DNA from: Bacillus sp. FJAT-49736 | GTDB lineage: Bacteria > Bacillota > Bacilli > Bacillales > Bacillaceae_C | DNA length: 64,000 nucleotides | Direction of reading: 5' to 3' | Assembly: GCF_018343615.1 (NCBI RefSeq) | Contig: NZ_JAGYPI010000001.1 | Coordinates: 744,001-808,000 of the forward strand | Shown here: positions 13,099-23,924 of the stretch, in pieces | Numbering within the stretch: position 1 is the stretch's first letter | Layout: every line of letters starts with the position of its first letter | Notes under the pieces: model-generated | Seen by the model: the letters and a program-made list of their open reading frames with translations, nothing else | Database searches by the model: none | What the model was told of the DNA's origin: nothing | Position numbers and translations under genes: made by a program

Positions 13099-13176
13099 TT
13101 GAAAAACCATAATCTAATTAGCTTGCTAAAATGCTCTAATGCAAGCATCAAAAATAATATTTCTGATATTTATTGA
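13099..13176 (+). CDS. Possible 25-residue small protein, unknown function
   Basis: A TTG at 13099 is preceded by AAGGAGAGG at about 9-base spacing and opens a 25-codon frame ending with TGA at 13174. The peptide starts MKNHNLISLLKCSNASIK and has one cysteine and a basic N-terminus. It lies 47 bases before the Ca2+ ATPase gene. A short inverted repeat (ATGCTTGCA near 13072 with TGCAAGCAT near 13139) brackets and enters the frame. I recognise no homologue; it could be a leader peptide, a small protein or a chance frame behind a chance ribosome-binding site. Confidence 0.3.
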   Translation: MKNHNLISLLKCSNASIKNNISDIY

Positions 13177-13223
13177 ACACGCCGAAGACAACTTCTGTTC
13201 GGTTAGGGGAGAGTGTGATTTGA

Positions 13224-15902
13224 ATGATGTTCCATCAAATGAAGGCTAGTGACTTAGAAAAGGTATTGAACACTAATGTAAAACATGGATTAACACAAAA
13301 AGAGGTGGAAAAAAAGCGGAAGCAATTTGGGTGGAATGAGCTTGATGAAGGGGAAAAGCAATCTGCTCTTCTGCTTTTTTTCAGTCAATTTAAGGATTTT
13401 ATGGTTCTCGTATTACTCGGAGCAACATTGGTATCAGGTTTTTTAGGAGAGTATATCGATGCCATCGCTATAATTGCCATCGTGTTAATCAATGGTTTCC
13501 TTGGATATTTTCAAGAAAGAAAAGCCGAAAAGTCTTTGCAAGCCTTGAAGGAATTGTCTGCTCCGCAAGTTTACGTCTTACGTGACGGAAAATGGGAGAA
13601 AATTATGTCGCGTGAGGTAGTAGTTGGAGATATAATGAAATTTTCTTCAGGCGATCGAATAGGAGCCGATGTTCGAATATTCGAGGCGAATAATTTAGAA
13701 ATCGAAGAATCGGCCCTAACAGGTGAATCCATTCCATCCGTTAAAAATAGCGGGATAATCCATGAAAAAGACCTCGGTCTTGGGGATATGGACAATATGG
13801 CCTTCATGGGAACGATGGTAACAAGAGGAAACGGAATTGGAATAGTTACCGGAATCGGAATGAAAACGGCAATGGGTGAAATTGCACATATGATTCAAAA
13901 CGCTGATGTAATGGAAACACCATTGCAAAGAAGGCTGGAGCAACTAGGGAAAATCTTAATTACCGTTGCACTAGCACTAACCCTTTTAGTGGTAGTAGTA
14001 GGTGTGGTACATGGACATGATTTGTATTCGATGTTTTTAGCTGGTGTCTCTTTAGCGGTTGCGGCCATACCAGAGGGGCTTCCGGCAATAGTAACCGTTG
14101 CATTATCACTTGGTGTTCAAAGAATGATCCGAAAAAATGCCATTGTAAGAAAGCTCCCTGCTGTCGAAACATTGGGATGTGCTTCTGTTATTTGCTCCGA
14201 TAAAACAGGCACGATGACGCAAAATAAAATGACGGTTACTCATATATGGAGCGGCGGTAAGTCATGGAATGTAACAGGGACAGGGTATTATCCGGAGGGT
14301 GGATTTTATTACCATGATACCGAAATTAAACCGAAAAATGAGAAAAGCTTATATCAATTATTAACCTTTGGCTTACTTTGTAATAACGCAGAATTAAAGG
14401 AAAGGGAAAAAGATTTTTACTTAGACGGAGATCCTACTGACGGAGCACTTTTAGTATCGGCTATGAAAGCAGGATTAACTCGCGAGGCATTACAAGGTCA
14501 ATTTACTATTGAAAGGGAATTTCCATTTGACTCTAATCGAAAGATGATGAGTGTTGTGGTCAAGGATAAGAATTCTCGAAGATATGTTATTACAAAAGGT
14601 GCACCGGATGTCTTGATGGGGCTTTGCGACTTCATCCTCTGGGAAGGAAAGCAAGAAGTATTTGCGGGGGATAGTAAAGAGAAGGCACAAAAAGTTATTG
14701 AGGAGCTTGCACAAAAGGCTCTGAGAAATATCGCCATTGCTTTTAAACCAGTGAACGATGGGGAAGAAATACTAAATGAAGAAGAAGCGGAAAGAGAACT
14801 GACATTTATCGGTTTGCAGGGAATGATTGACCCGCCAAGACCGGAAGTGAAACAGGCAATTAAAGAATGTAAAGAGGCTGGAATAAAAACGATAATGATT
14901 ACTGGGGATCATGTTATAACAGCGAAGGCTATTGCGAAACAACTTGGAATCCTTCATGGCAATGCAAAGGTATTGGACGGGCAAGCCCTAAATAATATGA
15001 GTATAGAAGAACTGGAGAATATTGTTGAAGAGGTATCTGTTTTTGCCAGAGTATCTCCTGAGCATAAATTAAAAATAGTTAAGGCATTACAAAATCAAGG
15101 TCATATTGTCGCAATGACAGGTGACGGTGTTAATGATGCACCTGCTATAAAATCCGCTGATATTGGAATCGCAATGGGTATAACAGGTACAGACGTTGCC
15201 AAGGAATCTTCTTCTTTAATTCTTCTAGATGATAATTTCGCTACGATTAAAGCTGCTATAAAAGAAGGAAGAAATATCTATGAAAATATTCGGAAATTTA
15301 TACGGTACCTACTTGCTTCAAATGTTGGCGAAATTTTGGTGATGCTTTTTGCGATGATATTGTATTTGCCTCTGCCACTAGTTCCCATTCAAATTCTGTG
15401 GGTGAATTTAGTAACCGATGGACTTCCGGCAATGGCACTTGGATTAGATCAGCCTGAAGATAATGTAATGAAGCGAAAGCCTCGGCATCCAAAAGAAGGC
15501 GTATTTGCAAGAGGATTAGGGTGGAAGGTTATTTCACGGGGATTTTTAATTGGAATTGCCACCATCATTGCCTTTGTTACAGTTTATCGTCAACATCTCG
15601 ATAATTTGGCATATGCGCAAACTATTGCATTTGCAACTTTAGTTCTTGCCCAGCTAATCCATGTATTTGATTGCAGGAGTGAACGATCCATCTTTTCCAG
15701 AAATCCATTTGGAAATTTGTATCTTGTAGGAGCCGTTCTTTCTTCCGTAATATTGATGTTGGCAGTCATCTATATTCCGTCCCTTCAACCAATATTTCAT
15801 ACTGTTCCAATTATACCAAAGGATTGGTTATTAATATTAGGCATGAGCTCGATACCAACATTTATGTTGGCTGGATCACTTTTCATGAGAAAAAAAGAAT
15901 AA
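13224..15902 (+). CDS. yloB: P-type Ca2+-transporting ATPase (SERCA-like, YloB)
   Basis: This membrane pump couples ATP hydrolysis to Ca2+ movement across the cytoplasmic membrane. The 892-residue protein shows the P2-type layout: N-terminal cation ATPase domain (about 5-75), the actuator motif TGES at 166-169, PEGLP at 283-287 in the ion-binding helix, the phosphorylated D326 in DKTGTMT, the TGDGVND hinge motif, and a C-terminal set of membrane helices. Length matches B. subtilis YloB, which is made in sporulation; expression here is not shown by the sequence. The start is the first of two ATGs, about 11 bases after AGGGGAGA. A clear terminator follows. Confidence 0.94.
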   Translation: MMFHQMKASDLEKVLNTNVKHGLTQKEVEKKRKQFGWNELDEGEKQSALLLFFSQFKDFMVLVLLGATLVSGFLGEYIDAIAIIAIVLINGFLGYFQERKAEKSLQALKELSAPQVYVLRDGKWEKIMSREVVVGDIMKFSSGDRIGADVRIFEANNLEIEESALTGESIPSVKNSGIIHEKDLGLGDMDNMAFMGTMVTRGNGIGIVTGIGMKTAMGEIAHMIQNADVMETPLQRRLEQLGKILITVALALTLLVVVVGVVHGHDLYSMFLAGVSLAVAAIPEGLPAIVTVALSLGVQRMIRKNAIVRKLPAVETLGCASVICSDKTGTMTQNKMTVTHIWSGGKSWNVTGTGYYPEGGFYYHDTEIKPKNEKSLYQLLTFGLLCNNAELKEREKDFYLDGDPTDGALLVSAMKAGLTREALQGQFTIEREFPFDSNRKMMSVVVKDKNSRRYVITKGAPDVLMGLCDFILWEGKQEVFAGDSKEKAQKVIEELAQKALRNIAIAFKPVNDGEEILNEEEAERELTFIGLQGMIDPPRPEVKQAIKECKEAGIKTIMITGDHVITAKAIAKQLGILHGNAKVLDGQALNNMSIEELENIVEEVSVFARVSPEHKLKIVKALQNQGHIVAMTGDGVNDAPAIKSADIGIAMGITGTDVAKESSSLILLDDNFATIKAAIKEGRNIYENIRKFIRYLLASNVGEILVMLFAMILYLPLPLVPIQILWVNLVTDGLPAMALGLDQPEDNVMKRKPRHPKEGVFARGLGWKVISRGFLIGIATIIAFVTVYRQHLDNLAYAQTIAFATLVLAQLIHVFDCRSERSIFSRNPFGNLYLVGAVLSSVILMLAVIYIPSLQPIFHTVPIIPKDWLLILGMSSIPTFMLAGSLFMRKKE

Positions 15903-15916
15903 GATATGATACAATA

Positions 15917-15951
15917 AAAAAAGTAATAGGATTATCCTGTTACTTTTTTTC
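15917..15951 (+). terminator. Rho-independent terminator after the Ca2+ ATPase
   Basis: A long stem, AAAAAAGTAATAGGAT with ATCCTGTTACTTTTTT, has one internal mismatch, a short loop and a T tract. It cleanly ends the ATPase transcript. Confidence 0.85.
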
Positions 15952-15974
15952 ATGATTTTTATTTATTCTACATA

Positions 15975-16003
15975 TTGACTGGAACTTATTAGATTATTAT
16001 TAT
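15975..16003 (+). promoter_or_regulatory. Probable SigA promoter upstream of remA
   Basis: TTGACT (15975-15980) and TATTAT (15998-16003) are 17 bases apart. A second, weaker candidate with a similar context (TTGACT at 16036) follows. This places remA and the genes behind it under their own promoter, with a leader of about 120 bases. Confidence 0.5.
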
Positions 16004-16131
16004 CAATTTATTAGTTCATTACAATTCTGCAATTATTGACTAAGGCTGGAACAGATACATTATCTAAAGCAAAATTGATTATTTCTTATTTGAAAAGGTC
16101 AAAATAGATTAATGGTAGTTGGGGGATTATT

Positions 16132-17021
<890 letters not shown>

Positions 17022-17022
17022 A

Positions 17023-17235
17023 ATGTTATATCCATCCATTGACAAATTACTTAAAATAATTGATTCCAAATACTCATTAGTAACAGTTGCTGCAAAAAGA
17101 GCACGAAACCTGCAGGAAGAAGAAAACATGTTAATGAGCAACTATGTTTCTCAAAAATATGTTGGAAAAGCTTTGGAAGAAATTTATAAGAAAAAATTAG
17201 TCATCCAATCCGAAGAAGCAAATATCCAAGAGTAA
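17023..17235 (+). CDS. rpoZ: RNA polymerase omega subunit
   Basis: Omega is the small subunit that helps assemble and stabilise RNA polymerase. The 70-residue protein begins [20 protein letters not shown] and has the conserved VTVAAKRAR helix, as in other Bacillus YloH proteins. I use the ATG at 17023, just after the gmk stop; an upstream in-frame start would run through the end of gmk. A strong terminator follows the gene. Confidence 0.95.
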   Translation: MLYPSIDKLLKIIDSKYSLVTVAAKRARNLQEEENMLMSNYVSQKYVGKALEEIYKKKLVIQSEEANIQE

Positions 17236-17242
17236 TCTTAAG

Positions 17243-17270
17243 ACAACCTATTAAAAATAGGTTGTTTTTT
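17243..17270 (+). terminator. Terminator after rpoZ
   Basis: A perfect 10-bp stem (ACAACCTATT with AATAGGTTGT) with a three-base AAA loop is followed by a T run. It closes the remA-gmk-rpoZ transcript, although readthrough to coaBC is possible. Confidence 0.85.
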
Positions 17271-17384
17271 CTTTTAACATGACATGAAATACTTCATAAT
17301 AGAAAGAAAAGCTAAAGGGCCTTGCTAATCTGCTAGCCGTTAGGCGCTGTAGCTGGACAGATAATAAGAATTCCGGAGGTTATT

Positions 17385-18599
17385 ATGCTTAATAAAAATA
17401 TTTTATTATGTGTAACAGGTGGTATTGCTGTGTATAAAGCAGCAGCATTAACTAGTAAATTAATTCAATCAGGCGCAAAGGTAAAAGTAATCATGTCGAA
17501 ATCAGCATGCCAATTTGTAACACCATTAACATTTCAAGCTTTATCCAGAAATGATGTTTATATTGATACTTTTGATGAAAAGCACCCTGAGGTGATTGCA
17601 CATATTGATTTGGCTGATTGGGCTGATCTTGTACTTGTTGCCCCTGCTACTGCCAATGTAATTGGAAAACTCGCTAACGGAATAGCGGATGATATGATTA
17701 CTACAACATTATTGGCAACAACTGCTCCAGTATGGATTGCACCCGCTATGAATGTTCATATGTATAATCATCCTGCCGTGATGAAAAATATAGCAACACT
17801 TGCTAGCTTCCGATATCAGTTCATTGAACCAAATGAAGGATTCTTAGCATGCGGCTATGTTGGAAAAGGACGACTTGAAGAACCCGAGAAAATTGTTTCA
17901 CTTGTGAAGGATTACTTTCAAACGAAAAGGGATACTTTAGCAGGTCAAACAATTCTTATTACTGCTGGACCTACAAAAGAAATGATGGACCCAGTGAGAT
18001 ATCTAACCAATCGTTCTTCAGGAAAAATGGGATTTGCTTTGGCAGAAGAAGCGATTAAACTTGGTGCAAACGTTATCTTAATCTCAAATATTGAATCACT
18101 CCCTGTTCCTGAAGGTGCACAATTTATCAAAATTGTAAGTGCGGAAGATATGTATAATGCTGTGATGGAACATTATCAGAAAGCAAACATTATTATCAAA
18201 AGTGCTGCAGTAGCTGATTATCGTCCAAAAGAAGTTTCAAATCAAAAGCTAAAGAAAAAAGATGGAAATCTAATGATAGAATTTGAAAGAACAAAGGATA
18301 TTCTATTTGAACTTGGACAGAGGGAGGACAAGCCTTTTCTAGTGGGATTTGCAGCTGAAACAGACAAGATCGATGAATATGCCTGGAGTAAATTAGAACG
18401 AAAAAATGCAGATATGATTGTTGCAAACGATGTAACAAAGGAAGGCGCCGGATTTGAAGGTGATACCAATATCGTTACTATTTATAAAAAGGATCATTCT
18501 AGATTGGAGCTTCCATTGTTAAGTAAGCACGATGCTGCACATAAGATACTAATGGAGATACACAAGGCTTTGAAAGAGGGAGTTTCAGAATGCAAGTAG
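17385..18599 (+). CDS. coaBC: Bifunctional phosphopantothenoylcysteine decarboxylase / phosphopantothenate-cysteine ligase
   Basis: CoaBC performs two successive steps of coenzyme A synthesis. In the 404 residues, the N-terminal flavoprotein CoaC half (about 1-185) has the catalytic H73 in AHIDL, PAMN at 120-123 and C156 in the lid. The CoaB half starts near 190 with the ITAGPTKE nucleotide-binding motif and contains the NRSSGKMG dimer motif. Length is normal for the fused enzyme. GGAGG precedes the ATG. The last bases overlap the priA start, as in B. subtilis. Confidence 0.96.
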   Translation: MLNKNILLCVTGGIAVYKAAALTSKLIQSGAKVKVIMSKSACQFVTPLTFQALSRNDVYIDTFDEKHPEVIAHIDLADWADLVLVAPATANVIGKLANGIADDMITTTLLATTAPVWIAPAMNVHMYNHPAVMKNIATLASFRYQFIEPNEGFLACGYVGKGRLEEPEKIVSLVKDYFQTKRDTLAGQTILITAGPTKEMMDPVRYLTNRSSGKMGFALAEEAIKLGANVILISNIESLPVPEGAQFIKIVSAEDMYNAVMEHYQKANIIIKSAAVADYRPKEVSNQKLKKKDGNLMIEFERTKDILFELGQREDKPFLVGFAAETDKIDEYAWSKLERKNADMIVANDVTKEGAGFEGDTNIVTIYKKDHSRLELPLLSKHDAAHKILMEIHKALKEGVSECK

Positions 18600-20995
18600 C
18601 CAGCGTAATTGTTGATGTTCCAACAATGCGTACTGATAAGACATATGATTATCTAATACCTGAGGAATGGAAAGACAGTATATATGCAGGCACAAGAGTC
18701 GCCGTTCCTTTTGGATCGCGAACGATACAAGGATTTGTAATAGAAATAAAAAATAACTCAGAGACTGACAAATTGAAAGAGATAGTAGAGCCACTGGATC
18801 TCTCCCCTGTCCTTAATGAAGAATTGCTGAATCTCGGGCAGTGGTTGACAAATACTACATTATGCCTGAAAGTTTCTGCTTTTCAAGCCATGCTTCCTTC
18901 AGCTATGAAGGCAAAGTATAAAAAAATACTTTATTTAATTGGGAACAAACATGACGCCGAATTAACTAAAATCTTCGGGAATAAAAGCGAAATATCCTGG
19001 GAAGAGGCTGAAGAGAAAAAGGTTCTCCCACTATTACAAAAAGAAGTGAAAAAGGGGAATGTAGAGGTTCGCTACACGGTTAAAAGCAAGGGTAATAAAA
19101 AAATGCTTACAAGTTTTTCACTACTTTTATCCATGGAAGATTTGGAAAAGCTAATTGACTCCTATCCCACAAAAGCAGTTAAACAAAAACAAATACTAGA
19201 GTGTTTCTTAAGTAGCGGGAAGAAAATTTTAACTATAAACGAAATATCAAATAATACAGGAGCGTCCCTTTCAACTGTTCGTCCACTGGTTCAAAAAGGT
19301 TATTTGCTCGAAAAACAGCAGGAGGTTTACCGTGATCCATATCAGGACAGGATATTCGAACGTACAGAACCTCTCCGATTAACGGAAGAACAAAATCAGG
19401 TAATAGGACCAATCATTCGTTCTATTGATGAAGTTCGCCATGAGACATTTCTATTATATGGTGTAACGGGCAGCGGTAAAACGGAAGTGTACCTGCAATC
19501 AATCCAAAAGGTTTTGGGTAACGGAAAGGAAGCAATTGTACTCGTCCCAGAAATCTCCCTTACACCACAAATGGTTAGACGCTTTAAGGGTAGGTTTGGA
19601 GACGATGTAGCAGTCCTCCATAGTGGGCTATCCGTAGGGGAACATTATGATGAATGGAGAAAAATACAGAGAAAAGAAGTAAAAGTAGTGGTGGGCGCAA
19701 GATCGGCAATATTTGCTCCATTTGAAAATCTAGGAATAATTATTATTGATGAGGAACATGAGACTAGCTACAAACAAGAGGAAAATCCACGATATCATGC
19801 AAAAGATGTAGCTATTTTTCGCGGGAATTATCATAGCTGTCCAGTTATACTTGGTAGTGCAACTCCTTCGCTAGAGTCTTTTGCAAGAGCACAAAAAGGA
19901 GTTTATACACTCTTATCCATGAAAAAAAGGATGAATAACAAGGATCTTCCAAAAGTATCTATTGTTGATATGAGGGAGGAGCTCCGTAGTGGGAATCGGT
20001 CCATTTTTTCAAGAGAATTATTTTCCAAGCTGCAAGATCGTCTAGAAAAAAAACAGCAATCCGTTTTATTTTTAAACAGGCGCGGATATTCATCGTTTGT
20101 CATGTGCCGAGATTGTGGTTTTGTGATTCAGTGTCCTCATTGTGATATTTCATTAACCTACCATAGTCATTCGAATCAGATGAAATGTCATTATTGCGGC
20201 CATGAAGCTACTGTGCCAAATACATGCCCGGAATGTAATAGCGAACATATACGATATTTTGGGACAGGAACCCAAAAGGTGGAAGAGGAAATTGGCAAGC
20301 TGATTCCGGAAGCAAGAGTTGTTCGAATGGATGTAGATACAACTAGCAGGAAGGGATCTCACGAAAGATTACTGCAGCAATTTCAAGAAGGAAAAGCGGA
20401 TATTTTGTTAGGGACACAAATGATTGCAAAGGGTTTGGATTTTCCAAATATTACACTGGTAGGAGTATTAAGTGCAGATACAATGCTGCATTTACCGGAT
20501 TTTCGTTCTTCAGAAAAGACATTTCAACTGTTAACACAGGTTAGTGGAAGGGCTGGAAGGCATGAGCTAGAAGGCGAAGTTGTCATTCAAACCTATACTC
20601 CTGAGCACTATAGCATTGAACTTGCAGGGAAACAGGACTATAACCGTTTTTATAAACAAGAAATGATTATGAGAAAAGTAGGATCCTACCCACCGTTTTA
20701 TTACTTGGCGCTAATAACGGTTAGCCATGAGGAACTATTGAAGGTTGTTTCGGTAACAGAGAAAATAGCTAAGTTTATTCGCACGAAAATCTCGGAGGAA
20801 TCTATTATTTTAGGTCCTGTTACCTCACCTATTCCCAGAATAAATAATAGATATCGTTATCAATGTCTGATAAAATACAAGCGGGAACCGGACCTGGCAA
20901 GAAATCTGCGTCTGGTACTGGAACACTTTGGACAGCAAAGAAAAACGGATGGACTAACAATCTCCATTGATGTCAATCCTTATATGATGATGTAA
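18590..20995 (+). CDS. priA: Primosomal protein N' (replication restart helicase PriA)
   Basis: PriA recognises stalled forks and loads the replicative helicase through DnaD, DnaB and DnaI in Bacillus. The 801-residue protein has an N-terminal DNA-binding part, a Walker A motif (GVTGSGKTE), a DEEH box (IIIDEEHE), and the PriA zinc-binding insert with four Cys pairs between CRDCG and CPEC. It ends in a C-terminal domain of normal length. It overlaps the coaBC end by 10 bases, with GAGGGAG inside coaBC serving as the ribosome-binding site. Confidence 0.96.
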   Translation: MQVASVIVDVPTMRTDKTYDYLIPEEWKDSIYAGTRVAVPFGSRTIQGFVIEIKNNSETDKLKEIVEPLDLSPVLNEELLNLGQWLTNTTLCLKVSAFQAMLPSAMKAKYKKILYLIGNKHDAELTKIFGNKSEISWEEAEEKKVLPLLQKEVKKGNVEVRYTVKSKGNKKMLTSFSLLLSMEDLEKLIDSYPTKAVKQKQILECFLSSGKKILTINEISNNTGASLSTVRPLVQKGYLLEKQQEVYRDPYQDRIFERTEPLRLTEEQNQVIGPIIRSIDEVRHETFLLYGVTGSGKTEVYLQSIQKVLGNGKEAIVLVPEISLTPQMVRRFKGRFGDDVAVLHSGLSVGEHYDEWRKIQRKEVKVVVGARSAIFAPFENLGIIIIDEEHETSYKQEENPRYHAKDVAIFRGNYHSCPVILGSATPSLESFARAQKGVYTLLSMKKRMNNKDLPKVSIVDMREELRSGNRSIFSRELFSKLQDRLEKKQQSVLFLNRRGYSSFVMCRDCGFVIQCPHCDISLTYHSHSNQMKCHYCGHEATVPNTCPECNSEHIRYFGTGTQKVEEEIGKLIPEARVVRMDVDTTSRKGSHERLLQQFQEGKADILLGTQMIAKGLDFPNITLVGVLSADTMLHLPDFRSSEKTFQLLTQVSGRAGRHELEGEVVIQTYTPEHYSIELAGKQDYNRFYKQEMIMRKVGSYPPFYYLALITVSHEELLKVVSVTEKIAKFIRTKISEESIILGPVTSPIPRINNRYRYQCLIKYKREPDLARNLRLVLEHFGQQRKTDGLTISIDVNPYMMM

Positions 20996-21032
20996 TATTG
21001 AACTTATTAAAAATTGAAAAGAGGAAAAATGG

Positions 21033-21518
21033 ATGGCAATACTCCCAATCGTAAAGCATCCCGCAGAAATATTAGAGATTGAATGCAAGCCTGTTAAACA
21101 ATTTGATCGCAAATTAAAGGCATTGGTGAAAAATATGTATGAAACTATGCTAGAAGCGGATGGTGTGGGCTTAGCAGCTCCGCAAATTGGTGTCGACTTG
21201 CAAATTGCAGTCGTCGATGTTGGGGATGAATTAGGAAAAATAGATTTAATTAATCCTGTCATATTAGAAACCAAAGGTGAACAAACGGATATTGAGGGTT
21301 GTTTAAGCTTTCCAGGATTATATGGGACGGTATCACGTCCCAATTATGTAAAGGTGCAGGCACAAGATGTGAAAGGCAGGACATTCATCATCGAAGCAGA
21401 AGAATTTCTTGCACGTGCAATCCAACATGAAATTGATCATTTACATGGAATTTTATTTACATCAAAAGTATTGAATTATGTAAAAGAGGAAGAATTAGAG
21501 GAGATGGAAAACGGATGA
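21033..21518 (+). CDS. def: Peptide deformylase
   Basis: Def removes the formyl group from new N-termini. The 161-residue metalloenzyme has all three motifs: GVGLAAPQ at 44-51, EGCLS at 88-92 and QHEIDH at 131-136, so ligands C90, H132 and H136 are present. This is the shorter DefA-type enzyme. An ATG four bases upstream (21029) is out of frame and closer to the GAGG. The stop overlaps the fmt start (ATGA), pairing formylation with deformylation. Confidence 0.96.
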   Translation: MAILPIVKHPAEILEIECKPVKQFDRKLKALVKNMYETMLEADGVGLAAPQIGVDLQIAVVDVGDELGKIDLINPVILETKGEQTDIEGCLSFPGLYGTVSRPNYVKVQAQDVKGRTFIIEAEEFLARAIQHEIDHLHGILFTSKVLNYVKEEELEEMENG

Positions 21519-22459
21519 CAAAGCTTGTTTTTATGGGAACACCCGATTTTTCGGTTCCAGTTTTAGAGAGATTAATACAAGATGGCTATAATATTGCTGC
21601 AGTAGTAACTCAACCTGATCGCCCTGTTGGCAGAAAGCGTTTGTTAACACCTCCTCCAGTAAAGGTAGCAGCTCAAAAATATAATATTCCTGTGTACCAG
21701 CCTGAAAAAATAAAGGATCCGGTAGAATTGGATAAGGTCCTTAGCCTGAATCCCGATTTAGTTGTAACCGCTGCATTTGGACAAATCCTTCCGAAACAGC
21801 TATTAGATGCACCAAAGTATGGGTGCATCAATGTACATGCATCGCTTCTACCTGAACTAAGAGGCGGAGCGCCTATTCACTATGCTATTTTACAGGGAAA
21901 GGAAAAAACAGGGATCACGATTATGTATATGGCAGAAAAATTAGATGCCGGGGATATCATAAGTCAAGTGAAAGTACCAATACTTGATTCGGATCATGTT
22001 GGAAGTTTACACGAAAAGCTAAGTGAAGCTGGGGCGAATCTTTTATCGGAAACATTGCCGAAACTTTTAAAGAATGAAATTACTCCAATTAAACAGGAAG
22101 AAGAACTTGCCACCTTTGCCTCCAATATAAAACGGGAGCAAGAAAAAATTGATTGGGCAAGAAGCGGCGAAGAGATTTATAATCATATTCGCGGACTTCA
22201 CCCTTGGCCAGTCGCCTATACAATGTTGGATGGAGAAGTTTTAAAGATTTGGTGGGGCGAAAAAGTTTCTGGAAGCACAAAAAACGGTCCAGGAACTATT
22301 ATTAATGTATTAAAGGACGGTATTGTGGTTGCTACAGGAAATGGCACAGCTATAAAAATAACCGAGCTGCAGCCTTCAGGAAAGAAGAAAATGTCTGCAG
22401 AACAATTTCTTAATGGAATGGATAAGGATGTTTTAAAAGGTAAAATTTTAGGAGATTAA
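21515..22459 (+). CDS. fmt: Methionyl-tRNA formyltransferase
   Basis: Fmt formylates initiator Met-tRNA using 10-formyl-tetrahydrofolate. The 314-residue protein has the catalytic set N106, H108 and D144, with the SLLP folate loop at 110-113, then a C-terminal OB-like tRNA-binding domain from about residue 205. Length is normal. It is translationally coupled to def by a 4-base overlap, and rsmB begins four bases after its stop. Confidence 0.97.
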   Translation: MTKLVFMGTPDFSVPVLERLIQDGYNIAAVVTQPDRPVGRKRLLTPPPVKVAAQKYNIPVYQPEKIKDPVELDKVLSLNPDLVVTAAFGQILPKQLLDAPKYGCINVHASLLPELRGGAPIHYAILQGKEKTGITIMYMAEKLDAGDIISQVKVPILDSDHVGSLHEKLSEAGANLLSETLPKLLKNEITPIKQEEELATFASNIKREQEKIDWARSGEEIYNHIRGLHPWPVAYTMLDGEVLKIWWGEKVSGSTKNGPGTIINVLKDGIVVATGNGTAIKITELQPSGKKKMSAEQFLNGMDKDVLKGKILGD

Positions 22460-22463
22460 AAAG

Positions 22464-23792
22464 ATGCCAAAAAAAAATGTGCGAGAAGCAGCGCTAGATA
22501 TACTTGAAGCAATTGACAAACATCAGTCGTACAGCAATTTGTTATTAAATAATGTTATTGAAAAGAATCATATTACAGGTCCTGACGTCGGATTGCTTAC
22601 AGAAATTACATACGGAACAATACAAAGAAAATTAACATTGGATTTCTTTTTAAAGCCTTTTTTGCAAAAGAAGGTGGAACCTTGGGTGCAGAATCTCCTG
22701 AGGATTTCCCTATATCAAATGCAGTATTTAGACAAAGTACCAGATCGTGCGGTTCTTTTTGAGGCAGTGGAAATTGCAAAAAGACGTGGTCATAAGGGCA
22801 TTTCAGGGATGGTAAACGGTGTCCTTAGGGCAATTCAAAGAAACGGTGTGCCGTCCCTTGAGACGATTAAAGATCCTGTTGAACGTCTCTCTATTGAGAC
22901 CAGTCATCCAAAATGGCTCGTGCAGAGATGGACTGACCAATTTGGAATGGAGAAAACAAGAGGTATGTGCGAGGAAAATTTAATCGCACCTCTACAAACG
23001 GCACGAGTAAACATAACGAAAGCAACTCGGGATGAGGTGCTACGTCTTTTAGAAGAAGAGGGGTTCTTAGTGGAGGCAAGCCCAATACTTCCGGAAGCAA
23101 TAAGATCGCGAAAAGGAAATCTTGCCCATTCACAGTGCTTCATGAACGGTTATATTACTATTCAGGATGAGAGCTCCATGCTTGTTGCATATGCAATGGA
23201 AATTGAACATAATCAAAAGATTTTAGATGCTTGTGCAGCTCCTGGAGGAAAAACAACTCATATTGCAGAAAAGTTAAATGGAACCGGTAAAGTCTTCGCT
23301 CATGACCTTCATGAACATAAAGTAAAACTAATTATGGAGAATGCAGATCGACTAGGATTACATAATATTGAAACACATGTGTTGGATAGCCGTAAAATCG
23401 GTGAACACTATCAAAATGGAATTTTCGATCGTGTTCTAGTGGATGCACCGTGTTCAGGCTTAGGTGTGTTAAGAAGAAAACCCGATATTAAATATGTAAA
23501 AACGATAAAGGATATACATGCCTTGCAAACGATACAACATACTATTTTGACAGAAGCAGCACGATTAGTGAAACCAGGTGGTATTCTAACCTATAGCACT
23601 TGTACTGTAGATAAGGATGAAAATGAAGGTACTGTTCAATTCTTCTTGGATCAATTTCCTGATTTCGAACCATATTCCATCAATGTACCATCCACCATAA
23701 AACCGTTTGTTAATGGTAACTATTTGCAAATATTCCCTCAAGATATCGGAAGTGATGGTTTCTTTATTGCTTGTTTTAAAAAAAGATCATAG
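22464..23792 (+). CDS. rsmB: 16S rRNA (cytosine-967-C5) methyltransferase
   Basis: RsmB (Sun) methylates C967 of 16S rRNA. The 442-residue protein has an N-terminal NusB-like RNA-binding domain (about 1-140) and a Rossmann methyltransferase domain with the SAM motif DACAAPGGKT, the VDAPCSGLG motif, and the catalytic Cys in TYSTCTVDKDENE. In B. subtilis the next gene is rlmN; here it is absent and prpC follows after 132 bases. Confidence 0.95.
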   Translation: MPKKNVREAALDILEAIDKHQSYSNLLLNNVIEKNHITGPDVGLLTEITYGTIQRKLTLDFFLKPFLQKKVEPWVQNLLRISLYQMQYLDKVPDRAVLFEAVEIAKRRGHKGISGMVNGVLRAIQRNGVPSLETIKDPVERLSIETSHPKWLVQRWTDQFGMEKTRGMCEENLIAPLQTARVNITKATRDEVLRLLEEEGFLVEASPILPEAIRSRKGNLAHSQCFMNGYITIQDESSMLVAYAMEIEHNQKILDACAAPGGKTTHIAEKLNGTGKVFAHDLHEHKVKLIMENADRLGLHNIETHVLDSRKIGEHYQNGIFDRVLVDAPCSGLGVLRRKPDIKYVKTIKDIHALQTIQHTILTEAARLVKPGGILTYSTCTVDKDENEGTVQFFLDQFPDFEPYSINVPSTIKPFVNGNYLQIFPQDIGSDGFFIACFKKRS

Positions 23793-23924
23793 TTGACCTT
23801 ACTACTGGTTGAGAGGTTAGCAGGAGAATTGTTGATGAAAGTCGTAAAAGTAAGGTAGGTATTTGAGAATCTGTTAAATAATAGCCTTCGAAATGGATCG
23901 CAATTTTCGAAAAGAGGTGACAGA

